Shown here piece by piece: positions 1 to 8,127 of a stretch of DNA of 56,249 bases. Each line of letters starts with the position of its first letter. The stretch's first letter is position 1. Source of the DNA: Clostridiaceae bacterium. Lineage in GTDB: Bacteria > Bacillota > Clostridia > DSM-8532. Made by a program: the position numbers and the translations under genes. Below the pieces are notes generated by a model, which worked only from the letters and a program-made list of their open reading frames with translations, searched no databases and was not told the DNA's origin. The DNA lies in assembly GCA_012521705.1 (NCBI GenBank), contig JAAYLX010000035.1, forward strand, positions 1 through 56,249, given 5' to 3'.

Positions 1-733
1 GACGGCCTTCCGCGGTATTGTTGTCTCCGACAGGCCTGAATTCACCGTTTCCGGTAGCGGTAAACTGGGTTGGGTCAAGGCCTTCGACTTCGGTAAAATA
101 CTTGACCACATTTGTCGCACGGGCAGTGGAAAGCTCCCAGTTTGAACTGAACTGGGCAGTGTGTATCGGCACATTGTCAGTATGCCCAGATACAAGGATC
201 TCATTTTCAATTCCTCTCAGCGTTTCAGCAAGTGCCGACAGAACCTTTATTCCTTCAGGTCTGATCTGTGCGCTTCCTGAGTCAAAGAATACCTCGGACT
301 CCAGGGTAAGTAATAGAAAATCTTTTTCCTCAGTGACATTTACCCTGTCGCTGATACCGCTTTTTTCAATTGTTTCCCTGAATTCTTCCTTTGCGTCTTT
401 AATAATTTTGCTTTCCCTTTGTTTCTCAGCATCCACTATCATATCCCTGGCATTTTCCACCACGTTTTCCCTGAACTGGCCACGTGATTGGCTGACCTGG
501 TTAAGATCAATAGTAATTATAGTGGTTCCGGCATTCTCAAGAATTGAGCTGCCGTCATTCAGACTGATAAGGGATGCGGAGAGACTCTTGGCCATCTCCC
601 TGAAAGTGTTTTTATCCACTGTTGACATTGCAAAAAGCATTATAAAAAAGCACAACAGCAATGTCACCATATCGCTGTATGTAGTCATCCATTCGGGAGC
701 CCCGCCGGAAGATTGTTCTCGTTTTCTTGACAT
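1..733 (-). CDS. motB: flagellar motor protein MotB (3' end outside window)
   Basis: Stator subunit that anchors the MotA4MotB2 channel to peptidoglycan. The start is ATG at 733, preceded by a GGCAGGGTGAG ribosome site and 15 nt after the motA stop. The N-terminus has a short cytoplasmic stretch and one membrane helix preceded by YSDMVTLLLCFF, which carries the conserved ion-conducting Asp. The C-terminal half is an OmpA-like peptidoglycan-binding domain with the SGHTDNVPI motif. The frame stays open to base 1, so the last residues are missing (about 244 codons are visible). It is cotranscribed with motA. The proton or sodium type cannot be decided from this sequence. Confidence 0.93.
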   Translation of the reverse strand, partial: MSRKREQSSGGAPEWMTTYSDMVTLLLCFFIMLFAMSTVDKNTFREMAKSLSASLISLNDGSSILENAGTTIITIDLNQVSQSRGQFRENVVENARDMIVDAEKQRESKIIKDAKEEFRETIEKSGISDRVNVTEEKDFLLLTLESEVFFDSGSAQIRPEGIKVLSALAETLRGIENEILVSGHTDNVPIHTAQFSSNWELSTARATNVVKYFTEVEGLDPTQFTATGNGEFRPVGDNNTAEGR

Positions 734-748
734 TTTCTCACCCTGCCT

Positions 749-1558
749 TTACTGGGCTACTGCTTCCGCTGTACTTTCGGTACCTGACTTGGTCAATCTC
801 TCATATTCCAGTTGCTGTGCCGGTGAAAGGAAAGTTTTCAGTTTGTGTTCCATAAGTCTTGGGTTTTCACCCGATTGAATAGAAAGTACCCCTTCCATCA
901 TCATTTCCCTTAACCGGATTTCTTCGGCACTGTTTCCTCCAAGCTTCTCGGCAATCGGGTTACACACAAAATTCGCCAGAACGCTTCCGTAGAAAGTGGT
1001 AATAATAGCGAGAGCCATCGCAGGACCGATAGTGGAAGGGTCATCCAAGGTTCTCAACAGGTTAACAAGACCCATCAATGTACCAATCATACCCCATGCA
1101 GGGAACTGGGCTGCCATAGTTTTGAAATAAGCCTGCCCGTTTTGATGCCTTACAGCCATACTGTCAATATCAAGCTGCATGGTTGTTTTGATTATGTCTG
1201 CTTCTATACCGTCAACCACAAGCTCCATTGCTTTTCTGAGGAAGTCTTCTTTAATCTCACTCTGGGCAGATTCCAAAGCCAGCAAACCCTCACGTCTTGC
1301 TTTCTGCGATAACTCCACCAAAAGCTGTATGGTTTCAATGGCAGTCGATTTAGGTTTTCTGAAAATTAAAGGAATGGTTCTCATGGCCTTGATTGTATCA
1401 GCGAGGGGATAACTGAGAATTGTACAGAACAATCCTCCCCCCATGGTTACAACTATTGACGAAACATCAATGTAACCTCTTATGTCACCGCCACTGAACA
1501 TACCATAAAGAATAACTGCTATACCGCCAATCAGGCCAACTATGGTACCTAATTCCAT
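749..1558 (-). CDS. motA: flagellar motor protein MotA
   Basis: Integral membrane stator subunit that couples ion flow to rotor torque. The protein is 269 aa, normal for the MotA/PomA family. Two N-terminal helices lie at about residues 4-20 and 33-52, followed by a charged cytoplasmic loop and a second helix pair at about 150-200 containing the conserved WGMIGTLMGLV region. The gene opens the motAB operon, with motB 15 nt downstream. The ribosome site GCAGGTGA lies just before the ATG. A sigma-D-like promoter at 1658-1684 suggests control by the flagellar sigma factor. Confidence 0.95.
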   Translation of the reverse strand: MELGTIVGLIGGIAVILYGMFSGGDIRGYIDVSSIVVTMGGGLFCTILSYPLADTIKAMRTIPLIFRKPKSTAIETIQLLVELSQKARREGLLALESAQSEIKEDFLRKAMELVVDGIEADIIKTTMQLDIDSMAVRHQNGQAYFKTMAAQFPAWGMIGTLMGLVNLLRTLDDPSTIGPAMALAIITTFYGSVLANFVCNPIAEKLGGNSAEEIRLREMMMEGVLSIQSGENPRLMEHKLKTFLSPAQQLEYERLTKSGTESTAEAVAQ

Positions 1559-1657
1559 TATTTCACCTGCTTTTGTATCTCTCTATACTCCGGAAGGGAG
1601 TTTTAATAAAATGACATTAACTTCGTTTAATAGTAACATAATATTGTAGCAATGCAT

Positions 1658-1684
1658 ATATCGGCAAAAAATCAATTACAGTTA
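1658..1684 (-). promoter_or_regulatory. sigma-D (sigma-28)-like promoter of motAB
   Basis: Read on the minus strand, TAAC is followed after exactly 15 nt by GCCGATAT. The known flagellar sigma consensus is TAAA-N15-GCCGATAA/T. The predicted start lies about 90 nt upstream of the motA ATG. The match and its position before a motility operon are seen directly; use by sigma-D is inferred. Confidence 0.7.
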
Positions 1685-1733
1685 ACCTTTGGGAGTAGCT
1701 TCAGGATCGTAATTTATTTTTAAAAAAATAATG

Positions 1734-1768
1734 TTGCATTTTTATACATTCGCATGTATAATTATACA
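1734..1768 (+). promoter_or_regulatory. argF promoter with two ARG boxes
   Basis: The -35 TTGCAT (1734-1739) and -10 TATAAT (1757-1762) are separated by 17 bp. Two matches to the ArgR half-site consensus TGNATWWWWATNCA sit on them: TGCATTTTTATACA at 1735-1748 and TGTATAATTATACA at 1755-1768, with centres 20 bp apart. ArgR bound here would cover both hexamers. The same layout recurs before argD and argC. Confidence 0.85.
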
Positions 1769-1794
1769 TCATATATTTTGAGCAGGTGATGAAA

Positions 1795-2715
1795 ATGAAG
1801 CATTTATTGTGTTTAAGCCAATGGACCAGCGAAGAAATCAAGGAAACCATAAAGATGGGTGAAAAGTTGAAATTTGAAAACAAAAACGGAATCTGGCACA
1901 ACCATCTGCTGAAAGGTAAAATTCTTGGACTTATATTCGCGAAATCTTCCACAAGAACCCGCGTATCCTTTGAAACAGGAATGTACCAACTGGGAGGATA
2001 TTCCCTGTTTTTAAGCACTGACGATATACAGCTTGGCAGAGGCGAAACCCTTTCGGACACTGCCAAAACATTATCCCGGTATATTGACGGAGTAATGATA
2101 AGAACCTTCAAGCAAAGCGATGTACAGGCCATTGCCGACTGCGGCACAATTCCCGTTATAAACGGTCTGACAGATTCACAGCATCCCTGTCAGGTACTTG
2201 CCGACCTTCAGACCATAAAAGAATATAAAGGAAAATTAAAAGGAATAAAGCTTGCCTATGTGGGTGACGGAAACAATGTCGCAAACTCACTGCTTATCGG
2301 CGCGGCCAAAGTTGGCATGGATATTGCCGTTGCAACACCAAAAGGGTACGAATGCGAGCAATATTCTGTGGATACTGCCTTTGAAGCAGCCAAAGAGTCG
2401 AGTTCAGAGATAACTTTGACTGATGATCCTGCCGCTGCCGTTAAGGATGCGGATGTTGTATATACCGATACATGGGTCAGCATGGGTATGGAATCAGAGA
2501 AGGAAAAGCGTGTAAAAATATTCATGCCATATCAGGTAAACAGCAATCTTATGAAACTGGCAAAGCCTGACGCGATATTTATGCACTGTCTTCCTGCATA
2601 CAGGGGCTATGAGGTAACCGACGAGGTTATTGACGGTCCCCAGTCGGTAGTATTTGACCAGGCCGAGAACAGGCTGCATGCGCAGAAAGCCGTGCTTGTA
2701 AAACTTTTAGGGTGA
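1795..2715 (+). CDS. argF: ornithine carbamoyltransferase
   Basis: Cytoplasmic enzyme that makes citrulline from ornithine and carbamoyl phosphate in arginine synthesis. It is 306 aa from the chosen start, typical for the family. The carbamoyl-phosphate motif STRTR lies at residues 52-56, HPCQ at 130-133, the ornithine-loop WVSMG near 227-231 and HCLP at 264-267. ATG 1795 is chosen over GTG 1786 and ATG 1789 because AGGTGAT at 1784-1790 is an excellent Shine-Dalgarno match at the right distance; the earlier codons lie inside it. It is regulated by ArgR through the tandem boxes just upstream, and a GNAT gene follows after 4 nt. Confidence 0.97.
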   Translation: MKHLLCLSQWTSEEIKETIKMGEKLKFENKNGIWHNHLLKGKILGLIFAKSSTRTRVSFETGMYQLGGYSLFLSTDDIQLGRGETLSDTAKTLSRYIDGVMIRTFKQSDVQAIADCGTIPVINGLTDSQHPCQVLADLQTIKEYKGKLKGIKLAYVGDGNNVANSLLIGAAKVGMDIAVATPKGYECEQYSVDTAFEAAKESSSEITLTDDPAAAVKDADVVYTDTWVSMGMESEKEKRVKIFMPYQVNSNLMKLAKPDAIFMHCLPAYRGYEVTDEVIDGPQSVVFDQAENRLHAQKAVLVKLLG

Positions 2716-2719
2716 TTAA

Positions 2720-3199
2720 ATGCACTATGCGTTTATAATAAGACAGGCGGCTATTGAAGATGCCGAGGCTGTTTATGAAATCCTTCAGTCCTCTTTCAGG
2801 GAATACTGCATTACGGCAGGAATAGAAAAAGCTGATGCCCTGACAGAAACTGTGGAAGACATAAGAAAGCAAATCTTATCCAATACCGTGTATATCGCTG
2901 AAGTGGACAAAAAGACAATTGGAACACTGAGACTTACTATTAACGGCGAAGAAGCTTATTTAAGCCGCTTCGCCGTTGATAAAAACTGCCGTAACAACGG
3001 AGTTGGGGAAACTCTTATGGCCGTTGCCGAAAAGTATCTCATAAGCATGGGTGTCAGAAGGATTGTCCTTCACACAGCGTCACGGCATACTTCTTTGATG
3101 CGTTTTTATTTGGGCCGCGGTTTTTATGTGGAAGCCATAGAAACCGACAGAGGATATTTGCGCGCGCGGCTGGTAAAGGAACTCCACCCCGGAAATTGA
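2720..3199 (+). CDS. GNAT-family N-acetyltransferase
   Basis: A 159-aa protein with the GNAT fold, probably using acetyl-CoA. Motif A is visible at about residues 88-105, where RFAVDKNCRNNGVGETLM carries the R-x-x-G-x-G/A-like pyrophosphate loop. The C-terminal YLGRGFY pattern is also typical. It starts 4 nt after argF, with its ribosome site (AGGGTGAT) in the argF 3' end, and shares the argF promoter and terminator. Being in an ArgR-regulated operon, it could be a short N-acetylglutamate synthase-like enzyme. That is inference only; the substrate cannot be read from the sequence. Confidence 0.85.
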   Translation: MHYAFIIRQAAIEDAEAVYEILQSSFREYCITAGIEKADALTETVEDIRKQILSNTVYIAEVDKKTIGTLRLTINGEEAYLSRFAVDKNCRNNGVGETLMAVAEKYLISMGVRRIVLHTASRHTSLMRFYLGRGFYVEAIETDRGYLRARLVKELHPGN

Positions 3200-3215
3200 T
3201 CCGGGGTTTTATTTT
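3187..3215 (+). terminator. terminator of the argF-GNAT operon
   Basis: A 7-bp perfect stem, CCCCGGA/TCCGGGG, with a 6-nt loop is followed by TTTTATTTT. The hairpin overlaps the last codons and stop of the GNAT gene. Confidence 0.85.
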
Positions 3216-3673
3216 CTCGCCTTTCCCGTTAAATGCTCTATGCTGATTTTAATTACTGTTGTATTCATACCGGCATTCTTTATATATTCCATACCTTTTT
3301 CAAAAAACTCCCCGGAGTATTTATTTATAAGTGCAGTCAACGCATTCTCTTTTTCCTTGTCATGTACTTCTTGTGCCTTCCCAAACACAATCACGCTTTC
3401 ATAACTGCAACTGAACTGGTCGGCTAATATTTTGGTATCTCCAACCACACAAAAGGAGACCTTATTGTTATGCGCAATATTGTCCAGTTTGACTCCTTCT
3501 CCGGCACAATGGAAATAGATGTTCCCTCCGAGGTATACGTAATTCAGCGGAACCCCGTAAGCATATCCGTTTTCCCCTGCTGTGGACAGGACTCCATACT
3601 GGCCCTTTTCCAATATGTTTTCAGCCTGTTCCCTGTCAATACTCCTGTCTTTTCTTCTCATTTCTCTAAACAT
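3209..3673 (-). CDS. pyridoxamine 5'-phosphate oxidase family (NimA-like) flavoprotein
   Basis: A 154-aa protein of the split-barrel FMN-binding family. The N-terminal MRRKDR signature, then GQYGVLSTAGENGYAYGVPLN and IYFHCAGEGVKLDNI, are characteristic of NimA-like members, some of which reduce nitroimidazoles. The real substrate here is unknown. The start ATG 3673 has AGGGAG 7 nt upstream. The gene converges on the argF operon, and its stop lies in the T-run of that operon's terminator. It appears monocistronic. Confidence 0.88.
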   Translation of the reverse strand: MFREMRRKDRSIDREQAENILEKGQYGVLSTAGENGYAYGVPLNYVYLGGNIYFHCAGEGVKLDNIAHNNKVSFCVVGDTKILADQFSCSYESVIVFGKAQEVHDKEKENALTALINKYSGEFFEKGMEYIKNAGMNTTVIKISIEHLTGKARK

Positions 3674-3817
3674 ATCGTTTCTCCCTTTTTTCTTATATCA
3701 ATGTCCTTATCATTCTCCATTCTTCAAATGTTTCCTGCAGAAAAGTCGTTCCGCTTAAAATAGAGTTGTTTCAGGGATATCTGAGCGAAACAATAAAATC
3801 GTGCCTGCATCAGAAAA

Positions 3818-4213
3818 TCACTCCAGGTCTTGAATATTCATTCTGTCCAATTCATTGCGCAGTTTAAATTTTTCCCGGCATGAAAGGTAAATTGCCGAAA
3901 ATATTACAGTTGGAATATTGGTTATAATGAAAACCGGCAAAGCAGTTAAAAGCATTGAAAATGTGCCCGGTTTCTCTGATTGTACAATTGTTTCAGTTAA
4001 TTTACTGCCACTAACAGTATCAGTCACTGAGGTAATTGTTATATCCGAATACATTGCCATGGAAAGAACGGCAACTATCGAAAAAATAAAACAGATTAAA
4101 GGTATAATCAACCCCAACCATTTATTCTTCTTTTTTGAAAGAAAAACCTGCAACAATATGCTGCCTGCAAGAAACACGAGGAAGATCAGCAAAACAAACA
4201 CAGCCTTATACAT
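3818..4213 (-). CDS. small membrane protein paired with a DUF2089 regulator
   Basis: A 131-aa protein of unknown function. Hydrophobic segments at about residues 4-24, 33-55 and 85-108 suggest three membrane helices, with a short charged C-terminal tail (REKFKLRNELDRMN). The ATG abuts the stop codon of the upstream DUF2089 gene with no spacer, and AGGAGGATAAATAG supplies its ribosome site, so the pair is translationally coupled. A small HTH protein followed by an integral membrane protein suggests the regulator controls this gene; function is otherwise not recognisable. Confidence 0.75.
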   Translation of the reverse strand: MYKAVFVLLIFLVFLAGSILLQVFLSKKKNKWLGLIIPLICFIFSIVAVLSMAMYSDITITSVTDTVSGSKLTETIVQSEKPGTFSMLLTALPVFIITNIPTVIFSAIYLSCREKFKLRNELDRMNIQDLE

Positions 4214-4516
4214 CTATTTATCCTCCTTTTTAGTTTTCTTGTACTCGTTGATTAAAAGTTTGGCGGTACCAAAATCAATTTTTTCATTTACTGCAAGGCG
4301 CTTGATTAATGCAATAAAAGGCTCATTGGCTGTATCCTCACTGATTTGAATCTTCTGGATCAGTTTATCAAGCCTTAACCGTACCGTTGGATAAGTAACT
4401 CCATACTGATTGGCAACTTCTTTGAGCGAACCTGATGCCATAATGAATTTTTTTATAAAGGATACATCCTCATCATCAAGATTTGCCATCCATTCAGGTA
4501 CTATTTCAATAGCCAC
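4214..4516 (-). CDS. DUF2089-family helix-turn-helix protein
   Basis: A 100-aa protein resembling the DUF2089 family. Residues about 15-55 read as a helix-turn-helix (FIMASGSLKEVANQYGVTYP followed by TVRLRLDKLI). The start is GTG 4516, supported by AAGGAGGGG at the proper distance. It is the first gene of a two-gene operon with the membrane protein at 3818-4213. A palindrome inside its promoter suggests autoregulation. The family is known as putative DNA-binding; no regulated pathway can be read from the sequence. Confidence 0.82.
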   Translation of the reverse strand: MAIEIVPEWMANLDDEDVSFIKKFIMASGSLKEVANQYGVTYPTVRLRLDKLIQKIQISEDTANEPFIALIKRLAVNEKIDFGTAKLLINEYKKTKKEDK

Positions 4517-4542
4517 CTTATCCCCCTCCTTTAATTATATTA

Positions 4543-4571
4543 AATATACACTTTAATTTTATTAAAGTCAA
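4543..4571 (-). promoter_or_regulatory. DUF2089 operon promoter with operator-like palindrome in the spacer
   Basis: On the minus strand, -35 TTGACT (4566-4571) and -10 TATATT (4543-4548) are separated by 17 bp. The spacer is occupied by the inverted repeat ACTTTAAT-ttt-ATTAAAGT at 4550-4568. A repressor bound there would block polymerase; autoregulation is inferred. Confidence 0.65.
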
Positions 4572-4588
4572 TAGTTAATAATTACTTT

Positions 4589-4623
4589 AAAAAAATAGCA
4601 GCGGTCATATACAACGCTATTTT
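4589..4623 (-). terminator. terminator of the sugar ABC operon
   Basis: Minus-strand hairpin AAAATAGC/GCTATTTT followed by a run of seven T, just downstream of the second permease gene. Confidence 0.65.
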
Positions 4624-4654
4624 ATTCAGTACCATAATCATCCGGTCGGGGGCT

Positions 4655-5524
4655 TTAACCCTTGACTGCCCCTGCTGCTATGCCCTTTGTAATGTGCTTG
4701 TTCAAAATGACATAGGCAATTAAGGACGGCAGGGCTGACAATGTCATAACAGCAAACTGGGCAGAATAATTTGAAGAGTACATTCCTGCGAAGTTGTAGA
4801 TTGAGAAGGGAAGGGTTCTGAACCTGTCGCTTGTAAGATATGTTGCAGCCATGATAAATTCATTCCACACATTAATAAATGAAGTTATTATAACCGTCAT
4901 TACAGCCGGCTTCAGAACGGGAAATACAATTGTGAACAGAAGTCTTAGAATACTGCAACCGTCCATGAGTGCCGACTCCTCTATTTCCTTAGGAACAGAG
5001 TCCATAAAACCTGTCATGATAAAGGTGGCCTGGGGGAGGTTAAAGGCCACATAGGGGATAATGAGAGCCATTGGGCTGTCCTGAATATGAAGTCTTGAAA
5101 AGGTGATAAAATTGGACAGCAATGTCGCATGAATGGGTATCATGAAGCCCAGAAGCACAATATTCAGAAAAACCTTGCTGAGCCTCCATTTCATTCTTGT
5201 AAATCCGTAGGACATCATGACTGACAAGAGGACAATAAGCCCTACGCTTACAAAAGACACAAAAACGCTGTTTAAAAGATACTGGGGAACCTTTCCGTCG
5301 GTCAGCGCCAGATAATAGTTTTCCCAGTGGGGCTCTTTAGGCCATACAAGAAAATTCTTGCCGAAAAGCTCGTTGGCTTTTACCAGGGAAAAGTCTATCA
5401 GCCATATAAGCGGGAAAACACACCCGACAGTCATTAAAGCACATAATATTATCTGGATATATCTCAAAGCTCTTGCCTTTGTTTTCGCATTTTTCAAAGG
5501 GGAGTCGTACCCTGCGGAAGTCAT
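4655..5524 (-). CDS. carbohydrate ABC transporter permease (MalG type)
   Basis: A 289-aa inner permease of the CUT1 sugar-importer family. Six membrane helices are apparent. The cytoplasmic EAA loop, reading EESALMDGCS and then FPVLKPA near residues 192-215, is where the ATPase docks. The start is supported by AAAGGAGGGA. The gene ends the operon binding protein - MalF type - MalG type. No ATPase gene is present in the operon; the MsmX-type ATPase at 46889-48001 is the obvious partner. The sugar is unknown. Confidence 0.93.
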   Translation of the reverse strand: MTSAGYDSPLKNAKTKARALRYIQIILCALMTVGCVFPLIWLIDFSLVKANELFGKNFLVWPKEPHWENYYLALTDGKVPQYLLNSVFVSFVSVGLIVLLSVMMSYGFTRMKWRLSKVFLNIVLLGFMIPIHATLLSNFITFSRLHIQDSPMALIIPYVAFNLPQATFIMTGFMDSVPKEIEESALMDGCSILRLLFTIVFPVLKPAVMTVIITSFINVWNEFIMAATYLTSDRFRTLPFSIYNFAGMYSSNYSAQFAVMTLSALPSLIAYVILNKHITKGIAAGAVKG

Positions 5525-5542
5525 GGCATCTTCCCTCCTTTT

Positions 5543-6421
5543 TTAATCCCTTGACCTGAAAATATTTTGAACAACAACTGTTGTAATAAGGCAGACTATT
5601 ACAAAGACTACCGCTATTGCATTGGCGTAGCTGTATTTCTGGGCACTGAAAGCCTGCATGTAAAGATAATTGGCCACAAACTGGGTTCTTGTGCCCGGCC
5701 CACCGTTTGTCATAAGGTAAATAGGCTCCATCTGTTTTAAAGAAGATGTGATGGCTATTGATACATTTACCATTATCACAGGTTTCAACATTGGAAATGT
5801 TATTTTGGAAAATTGCTGCCAGCTGTTTGCACCGTCAATTCTGCCGGCTTCCAGAAGTTCCTCGGGAATACCTTTAATTCCGGAATAATATATAAGGTAG
5901 GCATAGCCGAATCCCTGCCACATGATAACAAAAATCACCGAAAAAAGCGCAATATCCTTATGTCCCAGCCAATCCTGCTTCAAAAAACCGAGATTTATTG
6001 CATCAAGGATTTTATTCAATAATCCGTAATTGGAATTCAAAACGTTAACCCACATTTTGGAGGTAACAACAATTGAAATGACGCAGGGGACAAAAAATAC
6101 CGCCCTGAAGAAGGATTCCAGTTTTCCTCCGATCTTGTCGGTAATTATCGCGAAAAACATCGCGACAGGATGCTGGACAAAAACTGTAAAGAACGCGAGG
6201 GCAGCCGCATTCAAAAGGGATGTCCTGAATATCTTATCCTCAAAAATGACTTTTCGGTAGTTTTCAAAACCGACAATATTGAACTCGCCAATTCCTTTCC
6301 AATCGGTCATTCCATAATATGCGCTCATAAATATGGGATAAAGTACTGCAAAAGTGAAAACCAAAAGACCGGGAAAGACAAGGACAAATATGACTAATTT
6401 ATTTCTTCTTATCCTGTCCAT
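5543..6421 (-). CDS. carbohydrate ABC transporter permease (MalF type)
   Basis: A 292-aa permease of the binding-protein-dependent sugar transporter family. The N-terminus MDRIRRNKLVIFVLVFPGLL is typical of CUT1 MalF-like subunits. The EAA loop reads LEAGRIDGANSWQQF followed by ITFPMLKP near residues 188-212. It is 18 nt upstream of its MalG-type partner and presumably forms the membrane channel with it. It is separated from the upstream binding-protein gene by 116 nt holding a strong hairpin, which would lower permease expression relative to the binding protein. Confidence 0.93.
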   Translation of the reverse strand: MDRIRRNKLVIFVLVFPGLLVFTFAVLYPIFMSAYYGMTDWKGIGEFNIVGFENYRKVIFEDKIFRTSLLNAAALAFFTVFVQHPVAMFFAIITDKIGGKLESFFRAVFFVPCVISIVVTSKMWVNVLNSNYGLLNKILDAINLGFLKQDWLGHKDIALFSVIFVIMWQGFGYAYLIYYSGIKGIPEELLEAGRIDGANSWQQFSKITFPMLKPVIMVNVSIAITSSLKQMEPIYLMTNGGPGTRTQFVANYLYMQAFSAQKYSYANAIAVVFVIVCLITTVVVQNIFRSRD

Positions 6422-6497
6422 CTTCGCTGTCCTCCATGCTTGTTAAGGAGTTTTGCTCCATCTCCTGGATCAATTGCTTTGTTGTGCCGAATTGTAA

Positions 6498-6523
6498 CCG
6501 AGCAGGGAATTCTCCCTGCCCGG
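6498..6523 (-). other. intercistronic hairpin between binding protein and permeases
   Basis: An 11-bp stem (CCGGGCAGGGA/TCCCTGCTCGG with one G-U pair) and a 4-nt loop lies between the solute-binding protein and the first permease. No good T-run follows on the minus strand. Such elements commonly act as partial terminators or 3' stabilisers that favour the binding-protein mRNA; that role is inferred here. Confidence 0.6.
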
Positions 6524-6537
6524 TTTATTTCATGTTT

Positions 6538-7884
6538 TTATTTGGGAACTACATTGTCCAAAGCTTCAAGGAACTCATCAACAGTTGTGATACCTGCCGC
6601 AAATTCCTGAATCAGATTTTCGACATTTGCTTTCCAGTCACCGGGGTTGAAGTCGTTCCATGGTGTACCGCTCATTGATGTTGCAGTATTGAGAATGTCG
6701 GTCAATTGTACCTGAAGTACATTTTCCTTACCGGTCATGTATTCCTTGTAATTCTGTCCGGGAACGACAAGACCCTGCTGCCAGCCGATCTTCGGCCAGT
6801 TATCCGGGTGCATCATGTAGTTAAGAAGCTTAATGGCTTCATCCTTTACAGGAGAGGACGCAGATACTGCATATCCGCCGCCGTTCCATGCGCACACGTC
6901 GGTAATTTTACCCTTGCCGCCTTCGACTGTCGGGAACGGGATGAGGGCAACATTCTGTCTGAAATGCTCTGAGTTATCCGGATTGCTTGCCATACCAACT
7001 TCCCAGGCACCCATGTAGAACATGGCGGCCTGCTCCTGGAGGAAGAGGTTCTGGGCAGCTCCATAATCCGCTGAGGTAAAGGAATCCTGGAAAAGGCCTG
7101 CATCAACAAGACCCTTGAACAGCTCTGCAGCTTTTCTGATGTCGGGATCGGATGCAAAGGAAGTCTTTCCGGTGGAAGCATCATAGATGGTGCGCTGGTT
7201 TCCGCTGACCTTTATGACCAGGTCCTGGAAGAACAGGTTGAGTATCCATTTGTCCCTGCCGTTGATGGAAAGAGGCTGGATGCCTTTGGCTCTGAAAGCC
7301 TTGGCTGCGTTAACAAGTTCATTGTATGTAGTAGGTATTTTGACATTGTTGTCATTAAAGATTGCTTTATTGATAAATACGGTTGTCATATCCTGGTTTC
7401 TTGGAAGTCCGTATAATTTTCCGTTGTAGCTGAAATCGGTTGTGGACCCTTCAAAGAAGCCGTAATCCTTATAGTCGTCAGGATTCAACTCCGCCGCATA
7501 GCCCTTTTCCATAACTGCCTGGAAGAAAGAGGGCTGGCCCCATACGTTGAAAATGTCGGGGAGATTGTTGCTTGCTACATAGGACTGGAATTTCTGCTTG
7601 TAAGGTTCATCCTGAAGTGCTTCAACTTTAATTGTTATGTGCGGGTTTTCTTTCATGTAATTATCAAGAATAGTCTGCTCCAATAGTCCCTGCCCTGCCG
7701 TTCTGTCGGGAAGGTTGGAGAAGAAATTGATGGTAATGGTTTCTGGTTGTTGCTCAGGAGAATCTTCAGGTGCTGTTGTCGAAGGGGTTGGGGAATTGGA
7801 TGCTTTTTCTGCTGCGCATGCTGCCAGGCCAAATAGCATTGCCATAATCACAACTGCAATAAGGCTTTTCTTAAGCAATTTCAT
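6538..7884 (-). CDS. sugar ABC transporter substrate-binding lipoprotein
   Basis: A 448-aa extracellular solute-binding protein of family 1. The signal peptide ends in a lipobox LAAC with the lipidated Cys at residue 23, followed by a Ser/Pro/Thr-rich linker (residues 30-50) and then the binding fold beginning ITINFFSN. It would sit outside the membrane and deliver a sugar to the two permeases downstream. Start ATG 7884 follows AAGGAGGG. The divergent AraC/Cache regulator suggests substrate-induced control, although that regulator appears frameshifted. Ligand identity cannot be deduced. Confidence 0.94.
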   Translation of the reverse strand: MKLLKKSLIAVVIMAMLFGLAACAAEKASNSPTPSTTAPEDSPEQQPETITINFFSNLPDRTAGQGLLEQTILDNYMKENPHITIKVEALQDEPYKQKFQSYVASNNLPDIFNVWGQPSFFQAVMEKGYAAELNPDDYKDYGFFEGSTTDFSYNGKLYGLPRNQDMTTVFINKAIFNDNNVKIPTTYNELVNAAKAFRAKGIQPLSINGRDKWILNLFFQDLVIKVSGNQRTIYDASTGKTSFASDPDIRKAAELFKGLVDAGLFQDSFTSADYGAAQNLFLQEQAAMFYMGAWEVGMASNPDNSEHFRQNVALIPFPTVEGGKGKITDVCAWNGGGYAVSASSPVKDEAIKLLNYMMHPDNWPKIGWQQGLVVPGQNYKEYMTGKENVLQVQLTDILNTATSMSGTPWNDFNPGDWKANVENLIQEFAAGITTVDEFLEALDNVVPK

Positions 7885-8127
7885 TATAGAATCCCTCCTT
7901 AAATATTGGCTCTGAAAACCTGCTTTTACTATAGCATCTGCTGAAGGATAAATAAGTAGATAATATTTATAAATGGTTAATGATTTTTATTAATGGATTA
8001 ATCTGGCTGCAGTGTCCTATTAAAATGTTATAATATATATAAACAATAAAACATACATAAAAACATACATTTAATCTGGATGCTTAAATACAGGTTTTTC
8101 CCGACACTTTCACAAAGGTGTGGAATA

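Noticed and set aside
18..878. 286-codon open frame on the plus strand over motB/motA
   Set aside because: Antisense shadow of motB and motA; its translation is Ser/Phe/Leu-rich without domain features.
8051..8070. Direct repeat ACATACAT (two copies, 12 bp apart) before the AraC regulator
   Set aside because: Too short and AT-rich to claim as an operator without comparison to relatives.
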